From Diplocarpon mali (taxonomy: Eukaryota > Ascomycota > Leotiomycetes > Helotiales > Drepanopezizaceae): a DNA stretch of 64,000 nucleotides. Of this stretch, positions 35,935 to 48,900 are shown one piece after another. How positions within the stretch are numbered: position 1 is the stretch's first letter; every line of letters begins with the position of its first letter. The stretch is taken from contig JAENRP010000040.1 of assembly GCA_024741835.1 (NCBI GenBank), positions 72,878 through 136,877 on the forward strand. Reading direction: 5' to 3'. The translations under genes were made by a program, and so were the position numbers. The notes below the pieces were generated by a model. The model did not search any database, was not told where the DNA came from, and was given only the letters and a program-made list of their open reading frames with translations.

Positions 35935-38900
35935 TCAAGACATAGCTTCTTTCCAGCGCCTAAATGATTTACCAAATCCGCCTTCCATCTTTCTCTCCAT
36001 GGACCCAGCTTCACGGCCGCCATCACTCCCAACTCCAACAATCGGTACCAAACTCGGCCGTCCATGCGCGCAGACAAATGGGAATGCACACACCGACAGC
36101 CTCTCCACCAGAGCCTGACACTGCCGCTTCGTCAACACGTCGTTGAACATGATCGCGCTTCGACACGCCCGTGAGCTCAACATGTCGAGGATTCCCTGTG
36201 GGCAGCCGTGGATTCGGCCGACCCAATCTCCGCCTCCAGGAGAGGGGCAGCTGAGAGTGAGGGGCTGGGCGGGGCAAGGGATTTTGTAAACTTCGGTACG
36301 CATGAGCTCGATTAGGAGGCCAGGGTCGAGTTTGCAGCGCTCGAGGATCCCGGGCGGGAGCGAGAATACTGTCACGCCTTGCGTCGTTGACTTTGTTTTA
36401 TGGGCGGGGAAAGTGTAGAGAATGCCCCAGTTCGCGAAATGGGCTCGGTGAATGTCGAGTAGCTCGATCTCTTTGCTTGAAAGCTCAAAATCCAGAGGCT
36501 TCTCCAAGCGAGTTGTCAAAATCGTGGATGCCGGATCCGTGTCAGATTCTGTGGAGGGAACAGTAACTAGCTCTTGTATAAGAGCTTCGACGCGGATTCG
36601 CTCATCAGCTGCATGTTGATCGATGAGAATCAGCGTGCTGTCGTCGTCTTGTGCTGGAGATGCGGAATTTTGCACTTTCACCAGGATAAACTTCTTATCA
36701 ACCTGGCAAATGACCTCTGCACGAGTCAGAGCATCCTTTGAAACACGCCCGCTAATTCCAGACGAAGCGCATTGGAATGCGCGGTCGACATGGATTTGAG
36801 AGCAATGATGATGGCGGCCGTAGGGTATGTGCGGGGTAGTGGCACCATGCCCTTTGAATGAAATCTGGGGGATAGAAGGTTCTGTCGTTTGAAACACGGG
36901 ATTGTCCCATCTGCTTAGAAGATCCATCATCCAGGGACTTGGCCCTTCGGTCATGGGAATTATGCGCGTTGGCTCCAATGATGGTTGAGAGATCCGCTTG
37001 CGAGACAAGACACTGTTCGACTTCATGGTCAGACCGGTGCGTTGGTTGACGAGGGACTCGATTTTTGTGATTGGGTTTATGTAGACAACAACATCATCAT
37101 GGACATCCGAATCTTGGTATTGGTCAACCGGCGGACGATTGGGAGCAGGAGGGGTAGGTAATGGTGCCTGAAAAGCACCCGTCCGGGGCCGAACAGCATC
37201 AACATCATCAAAGGGTGCCCTAATTATCTTCCCATCTTTAGAAATGAGAGGTCGAAATGCCTTCATTGAATCTGATGTTGAGCGAGTAGATGCTTCAGGA
37301 GGCGGAAAGTTGCTTGCTCGGGGTGGTGATGTAGATGGCCGGGCGATCTTGCATCCCTCTACAAGTGCAATTTCTTTGGGCGTTGAAGACCTGGATAGCA
37401 TGGCTCCCTGCTTAACTCTTGACCATGTGTCAAAAGGCGAGTCAGATGCTATTCTACCTTTGCGGAAAGACGGAATCCTAACATTTGTGCCGAGAGCATC
37501 AAGTGGAGTTTTCGTTATGGAAGAGTATCTCTTCCTCTGCGGAGTGGAAGGACCCGTGATTTTAGCTGACCGCGATGAGTATACTCCGTGCCTGGGTGAG
37601 CACGGCATGGGAGAAGAAGGTAACGATGGACGGTTCAGTTCTTCCGATAAATTTCTCGCCCGATGAGTCCGGACAGGCTTTGGGCGGACAGGTTTTGGGC
37701 GGAAGTGGTGTTTGGTCAAAAACTCCAAGATCATGGTTTGTAAGAGCTCGATAACCATGCTTAAAATCTGGCCCTTGTTGTCCGAGACATCGTCAAATTG
37801 GACCTGAGAGGTCCCAGTCTCCAGAAGTTGAATATTAATGCAAAACATGGGCCAACGGTCGACACCTTTCTTGATGCCTCTCAATTCCTTTTTCGTAAAT
37901 TGATCTTGCCTATGAGGGTCTATCCGTTCCATTCCTTGACGGTTGATTCTGTCTCGTCTTTCGATGTCTTCATCGGCTCCGAATGCAGAGTTGGAGAACA
38001 ATCTGTTGATTTCGTCATATAATAAATTCCGGCCGTCCGATACTGTAATAGGCAGGATGCCGAGTGACAAGAATTGCACATTCTTTGTAGCATTGGGTCG
38101 AAGCGACAGAGCACCGCAGATGCGAAGGTTCAATGTTGATGCACCCACCCGAACCCATGAGCATTTCTCACCATGAGAAATGAAGGACGCCTGGGAGAGA
38201 ATACGGCAGACCGAGTCCACGGATGTCTTAGGCTCGGAAATAGTGGCTGGAACCCGGATGACCATTTTGTAGTTCGATTCAGATTCCCGCATTGTCAAGG
38301 ATACATTTTTCGGCCAGGCGAGAAGAAGGGAAATAATGTCTCGCCTGAGCTCCTCCCAGTCCCTCAAGTGCCCTCGCTGCTTCTCGGCTAAGATTGCTCT
38401 CTGCTTCACGCGTACAGGCATGTTTCCAAAAAGATCTCGAACTGTCACTCGTGTCCCATGAGCGGCATTCGTGACGTCTTGCTGAGTAGGCGTTGGGATT
38501 TGTCGAGATACAACCTCTGACTTGTGCATAGTGAGCGCATTGTGGGAGCGGTGATTATGATGATGGGACGTGATTGAGAAAACCGCCATGGCCGAGAGAG
38601 CAGCGAGAAAGATCCCTCTACCGCCATGCACGGGACTTTGGGAGTTGAATTTGGAGGAGTCTGTCACGCTCAGCGAGTATCCCTAGGCATGCATCGATGT
38701 TGAACTCACGATGAAGCTTGCCGAGATGGCCATCTGATCCAAACTCCGATGGAAATATACCCAGGCCATCGTCTTCAACAATACATCCACCTCGACTGTA
38801 GTCAATATTGACATCAAGCTTGGTGGCACCGGCGTCCAGGGAGTTCATTATCAACTCGCAGACGACTTGGTTGAGACTTGTGATCGTGATGGAAGATCTG

Positions 38901-38941
38901 ATCTGGGCAACCACATCAGGCGGAAGAGGCTGTATAGACAT
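35935..38941 (-). CDS. MLH3: DNA mismatch repair endonuclease subunit of the MutL family
   Basis: Two exons on the minus strand, 38941-38710 and 38660-35935, with a 49-base GTGAGT...CAG intron; 985 residues. The GHKL ATPase is N-terminal: motif I E29...N33 in CELIMNSLDAG, motif II EDDGLGI at 56-62, and HGGRG at 89-93, completed across the splice. The C-terminal domain has the metal-binding endonuclease motif DQHAADERIRVE from Asp758, then ACRSAIMFND and a terminal CAHGRP, the arrangement seen in MLH3/PMS2. PLPPDVV near the start and overall length favour MLH3. With MLH1 it nicks DNA in mismatch repair and resolves meiotic double Holliday junctions as crossovers. I chose the Met at 38941 because the protein then starts MSIQPLPPDVV; an upstream Met would add ten residues. 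Confidence 0.93.
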
Positions 38942-39489
38942 CTCGAGGCAAGGTAAATAACGCAGTATCAAAGGCTTCAGAGTCTACCTTAAGGCGAGGT
39001 GAGTTCGAACCTCCAAGTTGGGCAGCTCTTTCCCAAGGGGAACTTTGGCCCAAACGAACAACATGATTCGAGGTAAGAGAGAAAGATCCAACTTTCTACA
39101 ACGCTGCGCCGTGAGAGGAACTCGGAGTAAAGTGCCTTTACGCTGCTGCACAGAGTGTCGATTCAAATGCGATTGTTGTCCTGAGGTGTCACGAAGTCAA
39201 ATCTCTTACGATCACGTGTCTTGGCTGATGTAATAATGTCATTAGCCTTCGGAACCACGAGGCTACGCTCTCTCATCAAGATTTATGCCCTACCAACCTT
39301 GCTTCTTCATTGTCGACCCATCTTCAAGATTTACATCTCAACCCACCCACCACATCCCTCCTCCCAGCCATCATCCCACGGGCTTCTTAACCGAGTTTGT
39401 GAACGACGCTCTCTCGTTACCTCACAAACGTCTGGCTCCTCTCAAACTCCACTCCCTCATAACCGCCATCTCTTTGTATCGTCACCACA
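38942..39489. promoter_or_regulatory. Divergent intergenic region, MLH3 / low-complexity protein
   Basis: 548 bases separate the two start codons, so both promoters must lie here. A CACGTG core occurs near 39213. The plus-strand side (39.28-39.48 kb) is CA/CT-rich, typical of a fungal leader, and ends in CACCACAATGG, a good start context. Confidence 0.5.
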
Positions 39490-40926
39490 ATGGCTACTGC
39501 CAAGACTTCACCACAACCTCATGGTACGAGCACAAAGAAGACGCAGCAGCGTTGCTCCTTCAAGTCTTTTTCCAAGGCTGACGTTGCGAACAAATCTGCC
39601 ACGCCGCAAAGCAATTCTGCTGCCCCCCTTCCATCACCCAAACTGACCCAGATGGCAGACCGCACAGAGAACAGCAGACCAGGCCGCCGGCGTCCATTCT
39701 CGACATGGATGAAGAAGCTCGCCCATTTCAAAGGCGGCTCGTCTGCAGTTGCCGCTGAACCTAGCCAGCCTACCAATACTAAGCCAGACAACTTCCAGAT
39801 GAAGTCGAATTCGAAGAAGCAGACACTCTCGAAAAACAACCCGTATCCCAAGTCAGGGCAACTGAATGAGAACGGAGGTGTTGTCGATGGGAATAGATCG
39901 TTCTCTATGGTGCCTACAGGCAATTCAGTCAGCTCATCTTCCCTCGGTCGCAGACAATCTTTCCGTTCATCCCTAGATGGACGACCTCCTCCCACCATTG
40001 GCAACAAGTCTGTCGCGCCTACAATGATGTCTACAGAGCAGGGAGCGCACTCGGATGCGGCACCTTCGCATGCTCCATCTTCCGGGCAGGGAACGAATGC
40101 TACAGTTGGGTGTGGAGTGAGTTCTGGAAGAGGGGCAGACAGCACATTTTCTTCACCTGCGCCATCTTTACGTTCCCTGACGACAACCCTCACGACCATC
40201 CAATCTGCGGCTCCTAACGGTGCCCCAGCCCCCCATAATAACCTTGCGAACAATACCAATATTACACAATTCTCTCATCAATTCCCAGCGTCGCCCGCGA
40301 CTGCCATTCCAGCCCATCTTGCCCCACAGAGCAGTGGTGGCCATCCATCGACGTACAGTACTGCTACGGCCAATAACCTCCTCACCGACAATGCTTCGAT
40401 TCTTACACTCGCATCCTCTTCCAAGAGACGCCGACGCCGATCGATGGATACGGATGCCTCGGTTCGTGCGCTTGCTCCATCGTCGCTCTTTGGCGGCAGT
40501 CGCGAGAGTCTACCCCTGAGCGTTTTGAGTGCCAACATCGATTCGTCGGGCGGATTGACAGCGACAGCACTCCAGCCACGATCAAACGTTGGCGCATTGA
40601 ACGAGAGAGCAAGCATATACTCCGCTACAGGCGTGGCACCGGCTCTCCCGAGCGAACGCAACAGCTACTACGCAGGAAAACAAGCCACCACAGCAGACGG
40701 CGGTAGCGTCAAGAGTGGTTTTCTCAGCCACGGACGAAATGACAGCGTCAGCGGCAGCATTGGAGGGATTGCAGCATCGGGGAGCCCGCTGGCCAGCCCA
40801 AGGGAGGTGTCGGGAACAACTTTTGGGAAACTCAGCCGCAGAAACTCTGCATGGGGCGAGGGAGGAGAAGGAGAGAAAGTCGAGCCTAGCGACGAAGAGA
40901 TAGAGACCGTGAAGACGTCGGCCTAG
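39490..40926 (+). CDS. Serine/threonine-rich low-complexity protein conserved in ascomycetes
   Basis: Single exon, 478 residues, ATG in CACCACAATGG context. The N-terminal third is basic with a conserved-looking block PFSTWMKKLAHFK (about residues 69-81) and KNNPYPKSGQLN. Residues about 297-345 contain the most characteristic part, TDNASILTLASSSKRRRRRS followed by MDTDASVRALAPSSLFGGSRESLPLS. I remember this pattern from fungal proteins often labelled as a polycystin-type cation channel; there are no membrane segments here, so I consider that label wrong. The tail is acidic (PSDEEIETVKTSA). Abundant S-R-R and R-x-x-S sites suggest regulation by phosphorylation. Function unknown; likely cytoplasmic or nuclear. 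Confidence 0.8.
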   Translation: MATAKTSPQPHGTSTKKTQQRCSFKSFSKADVANKSATPQSNSAAPLPSPKLTQMADRTENSRPGRRRPFSTWMKKLAHFKGGSSAVAAEPSQPTNTKPDNFQMKSNSKKQTLSKNNPYPKSGQLNENGGVVDGNRSFSMVPTGNSVSSSSLGRRQSFRSSLDGRPPPTIGNKSVAPTMMSTEQGAHSDAAPSHAPSSGQGTNATVGCGVSSGRGADSTFSSPAPSLRSLTTTLTTIQSAAPNGAPAPHNNLANNTNITQFSHQFPASPATAIPAHLAPQSSGGHPSTYSTATANNLLTDNASILTLASSSKRRRRRSMDTDASVRALAPSSLFGGSRESLPLSVLSANIDSSGGLTATALQPRSNVGALNERASIYSATGVAPALPSERNSYYAGKQATTADGGSVKSGFLSHGRNDSVSGSIGGIAASGSPLASPREVSGTTFGKLSRRNSAWGEGGEGEKVEPSDEEIETVKTSA

Positions 40927-43094
40927 AGAAAAGCTGCATAGATGGCGATGACATTCACAAGAGGGCATTTGGACTCTTAATTTTGCTTTCGAGATAAGTC
41001 ATACGCTTCTGGGTGATAGAATGGATGGTAATGGCTTAATGAAGATACCCGATACGCTAATAATGCATGGCATTGTGACCGGTTGGCTCAAAAGGTGAGC
41101 CGTTTCTGGATTGGAGATTTGGGTTTGCGTATGACTGCCGGCAGGTGATTGACTCGTCTGGGAGTAGTGCTATGAGGCAATACAGCATCGTGAGGCTGGC
41201 TTGGCACTTAAGCCAACCATATTCACGACTGAAACGCGCTGGCATCGTGTTGCAGAGGAGTGCCTGTCCATGTCAGAAAAGTTGATTTTTGAAAATGCTG
41301 TCGGCTCAGGTCAAAGCTATTCTCCTTGTCACCGCAAGTATGGCTCCCCCTCACACACGTACTTGCTAGTATTACACTGTGCATTATACTGTGTGAAGAG
41401 GACAAAAAGCCTCTCTACGCTCTCATACTTGTTTAGTAAAGCTTGCTCCGGTAGCAACGTACCCTAGGCCTGGCCTCTACCTGGTGGTAATCAGCCTCAT
41501 AGGTACTATTGTCGCTTCCAAAAGCAACGTCAGCTCGTCAGAGTAAACTGCTCCCTACCTGACGAGTAATTCCTAGGTCAGAAGCGCACTATAGAATTTT
41601 CTTGGTATGACAGCTTCGCGAGGGCTTGCAAAGTTGTACTCTCGCCACCTTGCTGTGCAAGGTGATGACACTATGGCTATTCTCATAGACTCTAAGTGGC
41701 TGAGAGAGTCAAAGGGGTTAGAAGCTCATGTTGATCAAGGTTTGCCAGAGCTCCAGTAATGAAACAAATGAAAAGGGCTATACAGGATAATACTTATTTT
41801 TGTTTGACTAGCGAGTTAATATGATAATTATCTCGACGGCTGAAAAGTTATATTATCCATTTGTCAAACGTTTACTGTTCTCTTTGGGCGGTGATTATCA
41901 GATAGTAGGTCTGCTCTACTCTCTACTGTGCTAACATAACCTGTTTGTCAGCCATTATTCCCGTTCCCCTCTCCTCCCTCCATACAACCTTGCATTTACA
42001 CAACTTTAGACTCTAAAAATTCTTCCTCCATAATGGTTTGTGCGGAGTTTGAGGTATCATCGGATCAGGAGTAAACTCTCCTTGTGGAAAACTTCGACCA
42101 ATGAGATCAGGGCTAAAAGTACACTTGAAGAATTAAGAATTGCGAATATATCTAGGGATATCTAGTGTGGACCTATATCAGCGTTCTATACTCAGGTTGA
42201 GAATTACAGTATATGCGGTATTATGTCACTTTAGAACTCTACTATGCAATCTGTGAACTGAAACACCTAAATGAACTAAACTTCGCCCTTACCCTGCATT
42301 TGAGACCAGAAAATCTATATTCCCTAGACACCTGGCTGTCTACATTAGCAAGAGATTTTTTTAGACATTCATTAAAATGATCTTTATTCCTAGTCATCTG
42401 TTTGATATACGTCCTATTTTTGATCTGGGTTTGTTTACGCCTGCAGTATATCTGAAAGTTCAACGTGAGGTTCGGAATAAGGCCGGGTAGATAACAGCAC
42501 TTACGATATACTCGGTTGAAAATCTCGGGTAATTATAAACAAAAGCATACCGCATAGAAAAAGGGTTGGAGCCTATAACAACCAGCGGAACAGATAAGAA
42601 TTGTTCTCGGAGTACAGTAGATCTTAGACTCTTTTACATATATGATGATTCCCCCTCTGCATAGCTCCCTGGGTAGCTGAAGAAAGTACTCTTGCTGAGT
42701 GGAGGAATAAATAGATCGCCCTGCGACGAGATAAATAGATCAACGGCGCCAAGGCAGCCTTACGAAATGTGCGAACGTACAGGGGGGTAGAACTATATCG
42801 TCGCCTTGTTTGAAGCTTAGATACCCTAGTTCTATGCAGGCGGGATTCCAGTTAGACGGAAATCAGTTGGTCAGTTATCACCTAGACACTAATATCGTAG
42901 ACTGTTTGATACATCTTATAATAGCATACTTGGTTCAATTGAGAAAAAGTTACAAGATAGCTTCAAGCTTCATCCTCTAATGTAATCTGTCCTAAATATA
43001 AAATCTGTCCGCATGCAGGCTCTTGACATTATCAAAATGCCCCCTGATATAAAAGAAAACCTCTCTAAAGCTCCATGCCATATGCATCATTTGT
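40927..43094. other. Start of the AT-rich gene desert
   Basis: GC content drops over the first few hundred bases. Open frames are short (under 90 codons) and unsupported. I see no transposon domain here; CA and TG dinucleotides are common, unlike in 1-14.6 kb. Confidence 0.5.
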
Positions 43095-43443
43095 TCATGC
43101 ACAGCAGTGTGTGTAACAGTTGAGGAGCTATAAGAAATTAGTATAGTAAGAGTGAAAAAAAAAGAACAATCTACATCTATCTTCAACTTACATTACCAGC
43201 AGCATCTCTATTGGCATAAGTCCCTGTAGTCCTTGTCCATCCACTTAACTTGCAAAGCCTTAGCAACTCTGGCTCAAAGTCTGCATCAAAACAATCTTGG
43301 CCGCCGCCCTTTATAGGAAGAGGTGCGTAGTTCCAGCTTTCACCGCATGTGCCAGGGACATGAGAGGCTCCTACGGCGCCCGAGGTTTGGGCTAAACTCC
43401 CGGCCGCAAAGCTGAGAGTGAACAAGATGTGTGTGAACTTCAT
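43095..43443 (-). CDS. Small secreted six-cysteine protein
   Basis: Two exons on the minus strand, 43443-43192 and 43127-43095, with a 64-base intron (GTAAGT donor, ACTAAT branch-like site, TTATAG acceptor); 94 residues. The N-terminus is a clear signal peptide (MKFTHILFTLSFAAGSLAQ, cleavage expected after Ala18 or nearby). The mature part is about 75 residues with cysteines at 33, 51, 64, 88, 92 and 93. Three of them come only from the ten-codon second exon, ending NCYTHCCA. An even number of cysteines suggests three disulfides. No family recognised. It is the only well-supported gene in about 14 kb of AT-rich repeats. Size, secretion, cysteine content and location are what is seen for effector-like proteins in plant-associated fungi, but role and host are not shown by the sequence. 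Confidence 0.75.
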
Positions 43444-43865
43444 GATTTTTTGAGATAGTGCCTTGATAGAGCAATATGATAGAGTGAATGAGTAACAGCG
43501 TTATGCGTCCTGTGATGACCAGAGGAATAGGTAGACCGTTATATACTACTCTATCACCCTACTTTATACAATTTTGAGTTTCGAATAGACTAATAGTTCA
43601 TTACTTAAGGGAGTTTCTGTAGATAACTCTAAAAGTCTACAATACTGTCCGAGATTCCTGGTGAGCTCTCTCCCGTTTTCCCCTCAAGATAGTTACTAAG
43701 GGGGAATCTACATTAGGGCCTCCCCTCCACTCGAGCGCTGCTTACGTAAAATTAACTTATACTCCAGGCCAAAAAGAAGTCAGAAAACATCTTTCCCAGT
43801 TAAGACTGCCGCAATGAACTTATTTGTAGAGGCTATTATATCATTGCTCCTCCTTTGTTTCAGAG

Positions 43866-43966
43866 GGCTGCAAGTATGGGGACATCTATAGCTTGCGCAA
43901 TTGAAAGCCACACACCCTTAGGAACCAAAGGTTTATACTTGCTGCCTATTGAAGAAAGGGAGTAAC
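43866..43966. repeat. Foldback repeat copy a
   Basis: About 100 bases starting GGCTGCAAGTATGGGGAC and ending near TTTATACTTGCTGCCTAT, so the two ends are imperfect inverted copies. It is followed by GAAGAAAGGGAG, shared with other copies. Confidence 0.55.
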
Positions 43967-45904
43967 TTTATTGACTCTTACAGTCAGTAACGGTTGATTA
44001 TTGAATATCAATACTAGGCCCCAGGCACTAGACGTGTATAGTTTCCTATGGCCTCTGATTCCTTCTCGTACAACCTTTGTCACTGCCAACAGTATGCCTA
44101 AACACTGACCAGGAGCTCTTTTGGAAGACATTTTAGAGGGTGGGGTAGAAGAAAAGTAATCATCCCGCAAGGAATAATCGATTGATATACACAGTACAGA
44201 GATGTCATTGTAGGGTTCGACTCATCGCCAGGTTCTGCTAGTAGTTCACTGCACAAGCAATGGAAAGAGCCAAACTAACATTCCAAATTCTACTTCCCTA
44301 AATATTATTTAGAAGAAGACAGCGATCTTATGGTAAGATGCTTATATCATGAGCCTAGAAATATTTCCGTTTTTGACTGAGACTTGGGCTTTGGCTCAAA
44401 ATACCTTGCAATGTATGGATATTGTCTTCCTACTATCGACTAGTCTTATAAAAATAATAAAGTCGCGCAACCCACTAATAAGTATATCGCCGCACATAAT
44501 AACTTTCTTAGAGAAGAATTAATTAATAACCAGTTTAGCCACTAGTAATGTTGCTTCAGAAGCTATAGGATATATTCTTTAGATTCACTTAATGTAGATA
44601 AACTCTTCCGCGTGTTGAATTTTGAAGAGAACTACAAAAAATGAAATAAGAAAGCAGATCTTATAAGCATTCGAAACAGGTGAAATCTTCCCTTCATTTC
44701 GAAATATATATAGCTCTTAAGCAGTAGATCGCGCGACTTCATAGAGTCTATATAGCATATGTTGTTGTCATGTCAACTGTTGCGCAGTAATAGATACGTA
44801 GTAATAGAGCATTAGTTTATCATGTACTTTATAGAATTTACTCGGCCATACTTTGATACCTCTATAAGACCTATAAGAGTCTATTAAAAGAGTTCTGCAC
44901 GAATTGACTTGGCAATCCTGCAGGATCTTGGATGCCGAAGCAGCGACGCGGGAATTTGATGGTCTCAATTCCGGCAGTTAATGTGTCCCAGCTAAGATGT
45001 TCTGGAAATTAATATTGCATTGGCGCTGCTCTACTTGTGATTATCTAGCAGACATGGGTCCTACTAGACTCAGGGGTGGGTTTTACGTCAGTCATTCAGA
45101 CATGAAACTGCAACGCACTCCAATATTAAATTTGCACTTAGAATCTGTACTTTCAAGTTTATATACCCAAGGTCGAATTAGAACAACTATTCTCCGTATA
45201 CTTGGGATGGAATATTTTCACTATCTTTTGACCTTTAGAGATATGCCCTAACTCAATACGAGTCTAGCTTCTAAACATGTGTTAATAGTTCTTCGGCTAT
45301 GTAATATTGATTGTAAAATGAAGTAATACACAGTACATCGGCACTATAATCTCGCAATTGCGTTATTGCTCAAGACCAGCGTCTGTAACGATCCATCCCT
45401 GAACCACGGTTTCCTAACCATGAAGTTGCGTGATGATGCCAGGGCTCAAGAATCCTTTTTGCTTGGTACTTTATTTGATGATTTCTATACTTGTTTTGCC
45501 AGGGTCGCCGCCCAGCACTTCTCGTATCATACGTCGCAGAAAGTAAACAGGAGCTTGCGAAATAACATTCTGCTACAACTATGAAGAAATGAGAATAATT
45601 ATCAAGTCCAATTATCAATTGAAGCCCGCGACCTTTGTATCACTTTTCAAGATTGCTCTTTCTCCTTGAGGAGGTGCAAAGGGGAACATGACTTTGTGGA
45701 AAAAACGCGATTTGACTCTCTTACAACAGGTCTACAACTAGCTCTCCGAAGGCTGCGGTAAAAACAGCAGTGAGTGCGCCTAAATACTAGATTACCAAGT
45801 AATAATTTGCTTATTATTTCATTGTTGTATACTTTGTATTAAGTATGATCAAGGCTAATCGTCGACTTACGAAGTAATAATTGTTAAAATATTATCTCGG
45901 AAAC

Positions 45905-46510
45905 AATCCTGTTTCAGGATTATGTCAAGACTACATTAGGGAAACGACGACTCGATACCTATTCGAGGTGTCTCCTACGAGCCTATAGACTCTTCTAGAG
46001 AGTCTGTAAATCCGAGACTAATTTTTTCTGTTGCGAAGTATCAAACCCTGAGTCGAATTTTGCTAGAACTTTTTAAATGCTTTGAATCGAGAATTTTTCA
46101 CGCCTAGCGTTTCTACAGATGCCGTTTACTTTCGGCCTTTATTTGCATATTCTAGAATTACTTAAATATATATTCAAAATCAGAGGAAGGGCTTAGTTAT
46201 AAATATGAAGAGAAACAAGTCGGATTATAGTATCTAAAGAAAAGGAGGCCTAAGGCGATTCATGTTTGCCTGACTGTTTCTTTACTTGCTTAGGGCCTAA
46301 TGATAATAACCATCAACTGAGGTATGCGATAGACTCTGATCTAAGGAATTAGGGTCTCTTATAGGAATAATACGCCAGATACTAAATTCAAGTAGTTTTT
46401 AGACTAGTTTGTCCTTATACCTATTTCGACTATAGCATCCACCGCTTGTGCTAGAATTATATAACTAACATGGCATATTAAAAAGGAGAGAAAACTATTC
46501 AAGATAAGCT
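45905..46510 (+). repeat. Dispersed repeat of unknown class, copy 1
   Basis: Aligns by eye with 61440-62165 in the same orientation and with 48480-48900 and 54530-55060 in reverse. Shared landmarks include CTGTAAATCCGAGA, CATATTCTAGAATTAC and GGGCTTAG. Divergence is high. No coding domain recognised. Confidence 0.55.
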
Positions 46511-48479
46511 GAATCTGCTACTAAACATAAGTCAAAAATTAGGGCTTTTTCTTAGATAATTACTATGAAATGTTCTTATCATCCCATGTTTGTAATTATT
46601 CAACATTTCGTTATAATTTGATAATCAACAACTTTACATGAAAATAGGCTCTTCTGAGCTTGCTTTCGTATGAGGTAAGCTGCTTACTATTCATGTCGAC
46701 TTACGCTAATAATTCAAGTCCTCTAAGCCCAATCACTAAATAGCTCTCAAGTACGGGGTTTGCTCTTTTTGATAAAGAAAGGCCTAGATAAGTTTCAACG
46801 TTCCCAATATTCAAAACCTTGACTTACCTCTTTAGATTCTGTAAACAATTGGATTTCTACATTCTAAATGCATTTCTGCTCTGTTTTCAGTCTAATTTTT
46901 GCCGAAAGAAAAAGAGTGGGAAGCCTCCTTCAATTCCGACTCTCTTTTACACTATAGAAACCCAGGGTGGAAATCTGTATAGATGCTAACACTACACTTC
47001 CAGCAAAAATAGCCACTCGGAATCAAGTACTGTGTTTTAAATACTAATTGAGCTCTGAGATGGTTTTTTTTATATAATTCTAAGATGTCTATTAGCTAGT
47101 TACTTCAATGACTTTACAATTATAGATGTGATAGAAGAGAAAGTAACTACTTTGAACTTTCTAATGAAAGTTAGCTTGCGAGCGTGATTCTATGTAAGAG
47201 AGGTACAAGGAGGAATATTGCTGCACGAAACAAAGCAATCTTACCTTCTTTGAGCATGTTTTTCTTAGCTACTGAGATACGTCAGCGGTGACAAGCAGTA
47301 GAAGTCCAAATATTCCCTTCTGGTTACTATTTGCACATCCCCCCTTAGCTAATAATATGGGGTGATGTAAGATGATTGTGGGAGGAGAGAAACTGACGCT
47401 TACGGTTCTTACTACAAGAAATTAACTTCATTTACAGTAGTCAACATAGCTGTTAGTGTGTGGCTTTATTCTCTATTGTATATATCCTTATTATCTCTTT
47501 TTTCCTATTCAAAATGAATTAGATAATTGTGGCATTAATAAGTAATAATCTCTTGTATTAGAGTACCTCTTGCTTCATGCCTTATTTATATCCTAGCTCT
47601 TACACTCAAATAAATAAGCCCTTTTCGAATTTGCTTTAATGTAACGAAAGCTGTATGCCATGTTGTCAATATGTTTGGAATTTTAAGGAGTGTTAAGTTC
47701 TACTTACCCTCACCCTTTTCCTCATATTATCGTGCTATTGATGGTTAGCCTGGGGCCTTGTTACTTGCAGAAAATAAAAATAGGAGACTAGACAGGCTTG
47801 CACATAGCCAGAGCTATGCATAGTGGGAAGAGGATATCATTAATGGTTCTATGGCATTAGTATACTATAAAGTTCTGCAGAAATCAGAAAAGCTGAGAAG
47901 CTGTATGTCAGCACTTAAGCTGACACATACCTTGTTATGTATTTGTTGGAACCCATCTCAAATACAAGCTTTTGAAACTCTTGGATCACTCTTATTCTGA
48001 TATTTTCTTAAGTACAATAGATCGAAAGCACTATCTAGTACCACTCTCCATGTAGTTTTCCACAACTATGGAAAGAAGAATACCTCCATGTTATACTAAG
48101 CTCTCTCCCTGCTGTCTCACCACTTACATATGTAAACGATTGACCCAGTCCTTCTTCAAGGATACTCTGTAATGAACTTCATTATAAATATGATATGCAA
48201 AATAATTTTCTCCCTTCTGATGTATTGTATTAGTTTTATACTATAGAGTAAAAGCGGAAATGCTTTAGTTGCACTAGGTGTAATGGGTATAAGAAGAAAA
48301 TAGTATGAGAACTTCTCAAACACAATATTGAGCCTAATATGCTTAGTCTTTGTTATTCAGAGGAAAAGTCTAATTTTTGCCGTAGTTGATAGCTAGTCTC
48401 TTTGAATTGTAAGTAATTAAATTATCAGAGGTGTCCAGATAGATCGAGTCGCCACAAGATATTTATTCCAAAATAAGCC

Positions 48480-48900
48480 CCTCTTGTTATTAACAGCTAT
48501 TTGTTTAGCTTCATAAAGCATTCTATTATTTAGTAATAGCTATTAACTATGACCCTTCTTTTCAACTTATGTAGAGGCTTTGGCATATCCTTACCTTCCC
48601 TCTTTATTTACTATATGCTGCCTTGTAACTCGTATTTACTATTAAGCTCTTTCTTCAATCGAAGGGATATAATCTTACAGTACGTAGATAAAGGTCCAAA
48701 TTAAATGTCATTATATAAAAGATGTCAATTTTCTCAACTCTTAAGCTTACAAAATTTCTAGCTTAATTTAACTTAGGGCTCATTATTATTTAGACGTCCA
48801 AAGAACTGAATATCAGCTTTGCGAACTCTTCAAAAGAAATTCAAGAATTTAGAGATTTGTAAGAAGCATTTCATATAGGTGTCAAATCATCGTCACCTGC
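48480..48900 (-). repeat. Dispersed repeat of unknown class, copy 2
   Basis: Reverse-orientation relative of 45905-46510. Shared landmarks, read on the plus strand, include ACCCTTCTTTTCAACTTATG, a CT-rich run near 48.6 kb and GCGAACTCTTCAAAAGAAAT. More decayed than the others. Confidence 0.45.

Noticed and set aside
38990..39025. tRNA-like B box (GGTTCGAAC on the minus strand)
   Set aside because: The surrounding bases do not form the T stem, and no A box or acceptor stem is found at the right distance.
39490..40926. Annotation as a polycystin-type cation channel
   Set aside because: The protein has no hydrophobic membrane segments; the name seems to come from low-complexity matches.
44210..44235. 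tRNA-like GGGTTCGACTC sequence
   Set aside because: No A box, anticodon stem or acceptor stem upstream; chance match.
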